A stretch of 64,000 bases of DNA from Bacteroidota bacterium (GTDB taxonomy: Bacteria > Bacteroidota > Bacteroidia > Bacteroidales > JAGONC01), in the NCBI GenBank assembly GCA_022711405.1, contig JAKLFC010000013.1, positions 1 to 64,000 on the forward strand, read 5' to 3'. The notes below the pieces were generated by a model that did not search any database, was not told the origin of the DNA, and saw only the letters and a list, made by a program, of their open reading frames with translations. Below, piece after piece: positions 7,916 to 14,254 of this stretch (its first letter is position 1; each line of letters starts with the position of its first letter). The position numbers and the translations under genes were made by a program.

Positions 7916-8014
7916 TAAATCCCAAGTGTTAAAATCCCAAATTCCAAATGATTTCAGGATTTTTTTATTTTCGAAAAATAGGTGCAGTTTGACTGCAGTT
8001 TAAATATGGTTTAA

Positions 8015-8359
8015 GGTTTTTATTGAATCTCAAGACTGATTTTTTACTAAACTTTGGTTTAAAGAAAGTAATTTTTTGCAATCGGTACCACTTTCCGGTA
8101 CTTTTTTGCTCCCCGGCCGTATGGCCGCGTTGATCTTGTACTTTTCTTTGTCTTGAAACAAAGAAAAGATACCAAAAGAAAATTCAAGGCTGCTTGAAAA
8201 TTGCCTGAAATCCAGTTCGTTTCGCTAAAATTCAGGAACTCCCCCCGCTTACGCGAGGGTCAAACAGCCTGAATTTTTAACGCGCCACTCACTGAATTTC
8301 CGGGCGGCAATTTTCAAGAGGCCGGTCCTTAATACAGCTCCAATATTCAGAGCCCCGCA
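8015..8359. other. intergenic region with interspersed hairpins, no gene
   Basis: No supportable gene. An 11-bp hairpin cttttctttgt/acaaagaaaag lies at 8141-8151 and 8158-8168. The following text (about 8170-8340) has no coding character. A second hairpin, ccaatatt (8340-8347) with aatattgg (8367-8374) around ccccgcagggg, overlaps the start of the 55-bp repeat. These look like the repeats that often fill intergenic DNA in this phylum. Confidence 0.45.
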
Positions 8360-8414
8360 GGGGAGAAATATTGGTAGCATAAATCGTCAGCCGATCATTT
8401 CAGAACCCCGTCAG
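8360..8414. repeat. 55-bp direct repeat, copy A
   Basis: From ggggagaaatattgg through aaatcgtcagccgatc to gaaccccgtcag. It matches copy B (10138-10192) with one mismatch by eye. The two copies, in the same orientation, bracket the two DUF1670-type genes. They may be boundaries of a mobile unit or two copies of an interspersed element. Confidence 0.8.
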
Positions 8415-8443
8415 ATAATGCCAAATGACAATACAAGTGGTTT

Positions 8444-9199
8444 TCAAAATAAATTTTCATAAGCATTAATTAGTTCAATATATTGATTAACAAGGTTCTT
8501 TGACATATTGGTGACCGTAGCAATAAAAGTTGGATCCTGATTTTGGGTATAGATAGTCCGGACCCGATAGTAATCTTTCAGGTAGCGATCCACGGCATAC
8601 TGTGTATGATTGGTCTCTTTAGATACCAGAAGGGGATCTTTTTTCTGGACAACGACTTTATAGACGATCTCCTTTTTATGGGTGATACAGGTTCCCATAT
8701 CATGAAGGTTGCCGGTGTGAGGGAGCATACACCTGTTCTGTTCCTCAAATTTCTGGCGTAAAGTAGTGGCGTAAGAATCATGCATATGCAAGATAAGACC
8801 GACATCTCTCATGGAAAGCAATGCACCCTGTTGATAAGCTTCTCGAAGGATACGGGCAATTGCTTGTCGATTAACATCGGTTATACATGCACCGTTTTCC
8901 ATTTGTTGGATATCACTTTCGCATATCAAGGTCAATATAACAGGGATGTATTTTCTGCGGGGAGAATCTGCCCGGGTTCTTTTATCCAGGGCATTCCATA
9001 GCATTTGACCCGGCTGGATATGATCCGTTGAGGGGTAAAGTTTTTCAACAATGCTCATCAGCTGATCTGCAACCTGTTCCCTAACCAAAGGGCCCATTAA
9101 AGAGGAAAATTCGTTCTTGAAAAAGTTGATAAAAGCCGGTTTTACGAATCGGTCTTTAGCAGAGGAATATCTTTTTTGTCTTGGGGTTCTTTGGAGCAT
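8444..9199 (-). CDS. DUF1670-type multi-HTH protein, second gene of pair
   Basis: A 251-residue protein. The middle (REAYQQGALLSMRDVGLIL, near residues 118-136) and the GNLHDMGTCITHKKEIV stretch match the layout of DUF1670 proteins: a first HTH, a D(I/M)G.xxTH hinge, then two further HTH-like segments (NHTQYAVDRYLKDY and MSKNLVNQYIELI). It is a clear paralogue of the upstream gene, 11 bp away, with which it must form an operon. It is more divergent: the first HTH lacks the usual TLxRD core (SYATTLRQKFEEQ). DUF1670 has no established function that I know of; the helical DNA-binding look suggests a regulator or recombination accessory factor. Family call is from memory of the motif layout. Confidence 0.7.
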   Translation of the reverse strand: MLQRTPRQKRYSSAKDRFVKPAFINFFKNEFSSLMGPLVREQVADQLMSIVEKLYPSTDHIQPGQMLWNALDKRTRADSPRRKYIPVILTLICESDIQQMENGACITDVNRQAIARILREAYQQGALLSMRDVGLILHMHDSYATTLRQKFEEQNRCMLPHTGNLHDMGTCITHKKEIVYKVVVQKKDPLLVSKETNHTQYAVDRYLKDYYRVRTIYTQNQDPTFIATVTNMSKNLVNQYIELINAYENLF

Positions 9200-9210
9200 A
9201 AACAGATGAT

Positions 9211-10011
9211 TTATTGTTGGAAGGAGTTTTTTTTAGTCGTTTCATTCAATTCCTTTCGTCTGTGGGGAGCTATGGATAGATCCTGATAAAGCCGGTAATA
9301 CTCCTGCACCAGGGAAATGGATATTTTGACCAGAAAAGCAATGGTTGGGAATTCATAATGCTGATTGGCCAGCCAGATAACGCGCTTAAACTTGTCGACA
9401 TAGATTTGCACAGAAAGCAGGCTATGATGGGTGGTTCTGCTTATATCAGCATATTCCATACCCTTGAGCCAGTGACTGACAATTAGTTTGCGATGGGTCA
9501 GACTGCGGCCGATATCCTTGATCGTAGAACGCAACTCCAGGATGACACCTTGATCTTTCAGGGCTTTTATATCCCTGGACAGGGTGCGTTCGCCGCAGTT
9601 AAGCAAACGGTTGGCTATATCTTCGATGGTCAGCAGGGCACCTTGCTGAAATGCCTCCGTGCAGATCCGTTGGAGTCTGTGACGCCGAAGTCCGATCACC
9701 CCTTGCTTTTCTCTGACCTGAAGATCGTGCTGACTTGCATCAAGGGTAAGCACCACAGAGGTCAACGAACAATCTGAAAGCTTTTGGCCCGGATGGTTCT
9801 CAACGGATACAGCCTGGAACATGATCTGGCCTGGTTGAAGGGAATAGGAGTTATCAAAGAACGGCTGATAAACCTCATAGACCAGATTTTTGATGGCAGC
9901 GGCTTCAAAGGGTGAGCAATTCAGGCCCACCTGAAGCTTACGGGAAAATAATTCGTCAAGCTGTTTTTGCTTGAGACGGTCCCATTTATGAAGAGAAGAA
10001 TTATTAATCAT
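9211..10011 (-). CDS. DUF1670-type multi-HTH protein, first gene of pair
   Basis: A 266-residue protein with three HTH-like segments: about 113-155 (AFQQGALLTIEDIANRLL, then ERTLSRDIKALKDQGVI), about 172-208 (LTHRKLIVSHWLKGMEYADI, then THHSLLSVQIYVDKF) and about 219-242 (TIAFLVKISISLVQEYYRLY). The KDIGRSLTH hinge between the first two is the family signature. The second segment resembles the DNA-binding part of resolvases and transposases (kW...Y.dIsrrthhSl.sV..Y). There is no catalytic motif, so a DNA-binding role is inferred. ATG at 10011. Upstream on its strand are a hairpin leader and a TATATTTG promoter overlapping a 12-bp palindrome, which suggests autoregulation by the pair. Confidence 0.72.
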   Translation of the reverse strand: MINNSSLHKWDRLKQKQLDELFSRKLQVGLNCSPFEAAAIKNLVYEVYQPFFDNSYSLQPGQIMFQAVSVENHPGQKLSDCSLTSVVLTLDASQHDLQVREKQGVIGLRRHRLQRICTEAFQQGALLTIEDIANRLLNCGERTLSRDIKALKDQGVILELRSTIKDIGRSLTHRKLIVSHWLKGMEYADISRTTHHSLLSVQIYVDKFKRVIWLANQHYEFPTIAFLVKISISLVQEYYRLYQDLSIAPHRRKELNETTKKNSFQQ

Positions 10012-10039
10012 AAAAGGTGTGTTTTAAAAATGAAAAGGG

Positions 10040-10080
10040 GGTGGAAAGTCGGTCGGGCTACGCCCTCCCGACTTTCCACC
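10040..10080. promoter_or_regulatory. leader hairpin of the DUF1670 pair
   Basis: ggtggaaagtcgg (10040-10052) pairs perfectly with ccgactttccacc (10068-10080). It lies between the predicted promoter and the ATG at 10011, so it would fold in the 5' leader of the minus-strand transcript. An attenuator or repeat-derived structure is possible. Confidence 0.55.
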
Positions 10081-10111
10081 GGGGAAACACCACTAAAATA
10101 GGAATAAATTA

Positions 10112-10140
10112 CCCTATTGCCATATGGCACAAATATAGGG
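10112..10140 (-). promoter_or_regulatory. promoter -7 element TATATTTG with adjacent palindromic operator
   Basis: On the minus strand TATATTTG (complement of 10130-10137) fits the Bacteroidota -7 consensus TAnnTTTG. Directly downstream, at the expected start site, is the perfect palindrome tgccatatggca (10118-10129), framed by ccctat (10112-10117) and ataggg (10135-10140). A site there would block initiation when bound. No good -33 TTG is visible; that region falls in repeat copy B. Confidence 0.5.
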
Positions 10141-10192
10141 GCGAAATATTGGTAGCATAAATCGTCAGCCGATCATTTCAGAACCCCGTCAG
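10138..10192. repeat. 55-bp direct repeat, copy B
   Basis: Same orientation as copy A (8360-8414) with one mismatch by eye; continues as gggtggcat, completing a ccccgtcagggg palindrome that copy A lacks. It overlaps the -33 region of the DUF1670 promoter. Confidence 0.8.
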
Positions 10193-10660
10193 GGGTGGCA
10201 TAGAAGAGGCCGTTGGGAAAAGATTGAATATTAGGATAGTACCCGGCGGAAATGCAGATGAATATCCAACATACGAACATACGAAGGCGAAGGCGAAGTT
10301 AAAGTTGAAGGCGATTTTTGAATTAAAGGAAGAATTCTAAGATCTGCGATCTAATCGCAAATCTCCTTCGCCTTCCAGTTCTACTTCCACTTCGAATGTT
10401 CGTATGTCCTGAGATCCCTCCGTCCTTTACCGATTTTTCGGCGGCGAAGTAACTTTGCGTAGAAATTTTGAATGATGAACAGAAAAGAGGCGGATTAAAT
10501 AAAAAGAATGTTCTGGCTCACAATAAATATTACATGTAGCTGGAGAACCACTTCTCCATACCCTCTTATCTGCAACTTATCTCTCTATTCATTTGACTTT
10601 CCAGAAAACTGTCGTAACTTGTTGCCCAAATTAATGATCGACCAACTTAACTTCATTCTT
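10193..10660. repeat. intergenic region with long imperfect inverted repeat (10269-10407)
   Basis: No gene. acatacgaacat at 10269 opens an arm of about 49 bp whose imperfect complement ends at 10407 (atgttcgtatgt), with purine-rich gaag/aagg repeats in one arm and pyrimidine-rich counterparts in the other. The loop is about 40 bp. This looks like a non-coding interspersed hairpin element. A 51-codon upstream extension of the next gene (from 10508) lacks signal-peptide character and is probably untranslated. Confidence 0.55.
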
Positions 10661-11989
10661 ATGAGAGTAACCCTTACCCTATTGTTTGCCTTCACCCTCG
10701 CCTGCCTGGTGGCCATAGGGCAACGTGCAGCCATTGAACTCACTTTCACGGCCGTGAACAATACCACGCATGTACAGCTCGACAGCATTAAGATCATGAA
10801 CCGTACACAGGGGGGAGATACGGTTTTGATCTGGCCTGATACAGTGCTTGTCACAAGTTTATGGGTTGGTGTAAATGAGCCTAAACACATCTCTGGATTC
10901 CGGCTACATCAGAACTGCCCCAATCCTGTCGGAGAAGATGCAACTATAAACCTGTCTGTACCCGAACAGGACCAGGTGAACCTGATAATCACCGATGTAC
11001 TGGGAAAGATACTGTACAGCAGGGATGTCGTCCTTTCAGCAGGAACTCATGCGCTGCTGTTCACTCCTGGTAAGGAGTCCGCCTACTTCCTGTCCGCTAT
11101 CTGGAGAGGGGAAAAACAGACCATTAAAATAGTACATTATGGTACCGATAATCAGAGGTGTTTTATCGAATATACAGGTCTTATATCCTCTTACACTTAC
11201 CAGAAGTCATCATTCCAGGCTGAGGTTTTCATCATAAATCCTGGTGATGAGCTACTCTATATTGGATATGCAGCCGGTATGGAATCAGGCATGCTGGATA
11301 CTCCTGAAGAGAGCGGCGTCTACACCTGCCAGTTCACCACCAGCATTCCCTGCCCCGGAACTCCAACGGTGGAATATGAGGGACAGGTGTATAATACTAT
11401 TCAAATATTCAGCCAGTGCTGGCTAAAGGAAAACCTGAACGTGGGTGAGATGATTCCCGGAACATTGGAACAATCGAACAATCTGAAAATTGAGAAGTAT
11501 TGCTATAACAATGAACCCGACAGTTGCGATAAATACGGCGGATTCTACCAATGGAACGAGATGATGAAATACTCCAGCCAGTATGGCGTACAGGGCATCT
11601 GTCCGCCGGGCTGGCACCTGCCCACGGATGAAGAGTGGAAGGTATTGGAAGGAGCCGTGGACAGCCAGTATGGGATTGGTGATCCGGAATGGGATATTGC
11701 GTGGGAATACCGTGGTTATGATGCCGGGACAATCCTGAAGGCCACCAGCGGCTGGAATTATGATGGTAACGGCACCGACCTGTTTGGCTTTTCAGGTCTG
11801 CCGGGTGGCTTCCACGGCAGCAATGGTGTCTTCAGCAGTGTTGGAGGTCGCAGCTTCTGGTGGACATCGTCGGAGTACGATGGCAACTACTCGTGGTACC
11901 GTGACCTTGGTTATGACTACACGGATATCAGCCGCATATACGACATCAAGGGAATCGGTTTCAGTGTTCGTTGTCTAATGGATGAATAG
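10661..11989 (+). CDS. exported FISUMP-domain protein with internal T9SS-sorting-like segment
   Basis: I choose the ATG at 10661, which gives the signal peptide MRVTLTLLFAFTLACLVAIG; the frame is open back to 10508 but that part is not signal-like. About residues 75-155 read LHQNCPNPVGEDATINLSVP, then LIITDVLGKILYS, which looks like a type IX secretion C-terminal sorting domain, here internal rather than terminal. About residues 235-442 form a Fibrobacter-major-paralogous (FISUMP) domain: YEGQVYNTIQIFSQCWLKEN, GICPPGWHLPTDEEWKVLE, WWTSSEYD and a C-terminal GFSVRCL. FISUMP proteins are surface or secreted proteins of unknown ligand. It is a paralogue of the two genes to its right and convergent with the first. 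Confidence 0.85.
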   Translation: MRVTLTLLFAFTLACLVAIGQRAAIELTFTAVNNTTHVQLDSIKIMNRTQGGDTVLIWPDTVLVTSLWVGVNEPKHISGFRLHQNCPNPVGEDATINLSVPEQDQVNLIITDVLGKILYSRDVVLSAGTHALLFTPGKESAYFLSAIWRGEKQTIKIVHYGTDNQRCFIEYTGLISSYTYQKSSFQAEVFIINPGDELLYIGYAAGMESGMLDTPEESGVYTCQFTTSIPCPGTPTVEYEGQVYNTIQIFSQCWLKENLNVGEMIPGTLEQSNNLKIEKYCYNNEPDSCDKYGGFYQWNEMMKYSSQYGVQGICPPGWHLPTDEEWKVLEGAVDSQYGIGDPEWDIAWEYRGYDAGTILKATSGWNYDGNGTDLFGFSGLPGGFHGSNGVFSSVGGRSFWWTSSEYDGNYSWYRDLGYDYTDISRIYDIKGIGFSVRCLMDE

Positions 11990-12049
11990 GCTGGCTGATA
12001 CAAATAGATCCCTGCTGCACTATAACAGGTAATGGTCATTCACTGAGGA

Positions 12050-13918
12050 TCAATCATCCCTCAGGCAGCGGACAGCAAATCCGAGATCCTTATAGTCATT
12101 TTCGCGGTATGAGTATGCGGAGTTGAAGTACAGGTAACGGATCCAGGCAAGGTCTGCATCGTATGGGGAGGACGTCCAGAGGAAAGCATAGTATCCAAGA
12201 AGCTCAAATCCTAGACGAAGATAGCTGCGATTACCTCCGGCCAGGGCCGTGAAGCCGCTGGAATTGGTGGCACCTTCATTCGGATCAATCCAGTGGACAT
12301 TGCCTGCTTCTTTGAGATTGCCTCCGGCATCCCGTCCTCGCCAGCTGGTTTTATCCCACTCGGGACTACCAACGCCATACTGGCTGTCAACGGTACCTTC
12401 AAGTACCTTCCATTCATTGTCCGTGGGAATATGCCAGCCTGCAGGACAGATTCCCTGAGCGCCTTCGGCCGTTGCGTACTGCATTGCTTCCGGCCACTCG
12501 TATAAACCGCCGTACGTTTCACAATTGGTGATATCATTTTCGTAGCAATATCTCTCAATGATGTCATTATCTGTTTGCAGAAATCCCCCTGACGAACTGA
12601 TGATCATAGTCCCCACATTCAGGTTCTCAGCCATCCAGCACTGTGTGCCTATCTGAACCGTAGCATAGGATTGCCCCTCATAATCCAGGTCATCCCCACA
12701 GCTAAAGCCGGTCGCTGAAAAGCTGATCACTACTTCATCCGCAGAGCTTCCACAGACTGTGGTGATGGTCCAACCAAGGGTATATTCAATGCCTGCCAAT
12801 CCCTGGAACTCACTGGTCGGACTGGTGGGTGTTACTACCGTTCCGCCTGTTCCGCTCAACACCGTCCATAACCCGGTACCGAAGGTTGGTAGATTACCTG
12901 CCAGAACCGTAGAGGTTACAGGTATGTCGGTCTGATCCGGACCTGCACTGGCCTGGGTCGGTTCTGGCCAGCAGCCCTTGAGGCAGCGGACCGCAAATCC
13001 ATTTTCTTTATAGAGGATATCCCGATACACTTCCTCGTAGTTATAGCCCAGACCATGGATCCACACTAAGTATGGACCGTTTTGCGATGAAGACCAGAAG
13101 TCACCGAAGATGCCAAGGTAGCTGAAGTACCCATCATAGTAGTAGCGGAGCCCCCCTGGAAGAGCCGTGAAACCGCTGGAATTGGTAGCGCCTGTATTTG
13201 GTGAAGTCCAATGGGTGGTCCCCGATTCTTTTAGATTGCCCCCCGCATCATCCCCTCTATTACCTGTTCCATCCCATTCGGGATCACCAACTGGATACTG
13301 ACTATCAACTGTTCCTTCCAGTACCTTCCATTCATTATCTGAAGGGATATGCCAGCCTATTGGACAGATCCCCTGCGCCCCTTCCGTGGTATCATACTGC
13401 ATTGCCTCTGGCCACTCGTACAGGCCACCATAAATGGCACAGTTAGCTTCAGCATTATCATAACAATATTTCTCGATGGTTCCATTATTCGTCTGCTGGA
13501 AGCCACCAGCGGTGCTGTTGATCTTTGTTCCAACGTTCAGGTTCTCTTTGAACCAGCATTGTTCACCGATATGGACCGTGTTGTACGTTTGCCCTTCATA
13601 AATGACTGAAGGAATGCAAGGGCAGGGGATACCCGGCACCTGCATGATGATGTTAACCAGCGCTATGACATCCAGTATGTTGATCCCATCGTCAGCATTA
13701 ATATCGGCTGCATCGGAATCGAACGGACTTGGATTGCCTCCCATGATGTAACTGACCATGGAAATAATGTCAAGCACGTTGACCATGCCATCCTCGTTCA
13801 CATCGCCACACAGGAAGTCTTCATCCTGGGGAATGCCTGGATTTGAAGCCTGTACACTGCACGTAAAAGCAACTGACATTAGGGAAATCAGAATAATCAA
13901 AGTGTAAAACCTTGTCAT
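12050..13918 (-). CDS. secreted protein: dockerin-type repeat plus two FISUMP domains
   Basis: The ATG at 13918 starts MTRFYTLIILISLMSVAFTC, a good signal peptide; the frame extends to 13966 without signal character. Residues about 34-90 hold a duplicated dockerin type I motif (GDVNEDGMVNVLDIISMVSY and DINADDGINILDVIALVN), each a Ca-binding loop plus helix. Two FISUMP domains follow (about 97-318 and 410-622), joined by a PKD/SprB-like linker (ASAGPDQTDIPVTSTVLAGN). Each FISUMP unit keeps QCW..ENLNVG, GICP.GWHIP.DNEWKVLEG and a terminal GFAVRCL. It has no C-terminal sorting domain that I can see. Dockerin here need not mean a cellulosome; similar dockerin-like repeats occur in many Bacteroidota surface proteins. 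Confidence 0.85.
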   Translation of the reverse strand: MTRFYTLIILISLMSVAFTCSVQASNPGIPQDEDFLCGDVNEDGMVNVLDIISMVSYIMGGNPSPFDSDAADINADDGINILDVIALVNIIMQVPGIPCPCIPSVIYEGQTYNTVHIGEQCWFKENLNVGTKINSTAGGFQQTNNGTIEKYCYDNAEANCAIYGGLYEWPEAMQYDTTEGAQGICPIGWHIPSDNEWKVLEGTVDSQYPVGDPEWDGTGNRGDDAGGNLKESGTTHWTSPNTGATNSSGFTALPGGLRYYYDGYFSYLGIFGDFWSSSQNGPYLVWIHGLGYNYEEVYRDILYKENGFAVRCLKGCWPEPTQASAGPDQTDIPVTSTVLAGNLPTFGTGLWTVLSGTGGTVVTPTSPTSEFQGLAGIEYTLGWTITTVCGSSADEVVISFSATGFSCGDDLDYEGQSYATVQIGTQCWMAENLNVGTMIISSSGGFLQTDNDIIERYCYENDITNCETYGGLYEWPEAMQYATAEGAQGICPAGWHIPTDNEWKVLEGTVDSQYGVGSPEWDKTSWRGRDAGGNLKEAGNVHWIDPNEGATNSSGFTALAGGNRSYLRLGFELLGYYAFLWTSSPYDADLAWIRYLYFNSAYSYRENDYKDLGFAVRCLRDD

Positions 13919-14254
13919 AGCAAAGAATTTTAAGGTTGATTGGACATTAAAGATACAAAGATTCAACGGATCGTGAAAATATTGAGGTGATCTGCCAGGT
14001 TTTTTTTGGATGGGAATCCGGTGTATACAATTCCCAGTGCCTCACCAGTCTGGTTGTTGACAGGTGACAGCGGGACAGATCCGATGGTGAACTTCATGGG
14101 TACAACCCATAATCAACCGCTTTAGGGGATCAGGCACTCCATTCCAACACGATCGGCTCTTAAAATACAGCGACCGGATTCCAATCACTTGCTTCCAATA
14201 ACACCGGTTATCCCGATGCAGCGAATGGAGTACAAGCCCTGGATTCCAAAATGA
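13919..14254. other. intergenic region between dockerin-FISUMP genes, possible degenerate coding remnant
   Basis: No firm gene. On the minus strand 14097-13963 reads a 44-codon frame (MKFTIGSVPLSPVNN, then GEALGIVYTGFP) that overlaps the start of the next gene. Its wording looks coding but matches nothing I know, so it may be a remnant of a protein or a chance frame. No clear terminator is seen after the stop at 14255. Confidence 0.3.

Larger units (their letters stand above)
7680..8014 (+). repeat. 17-bp direct repeat flanking the tRNA-derived att fragment
   Basis: gtttaaatatggtttaa occurs at 7680-7696 and 7998-8014, each followed by a T-rich run. The copies lie on either side of the tRNA 3'-end fragment (7826-7871) and its hairpin. 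They could be integrase arm sites or marks of two nested insertions. The unit contains an internal repeat of gtttaa. Confidence 0.55.
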
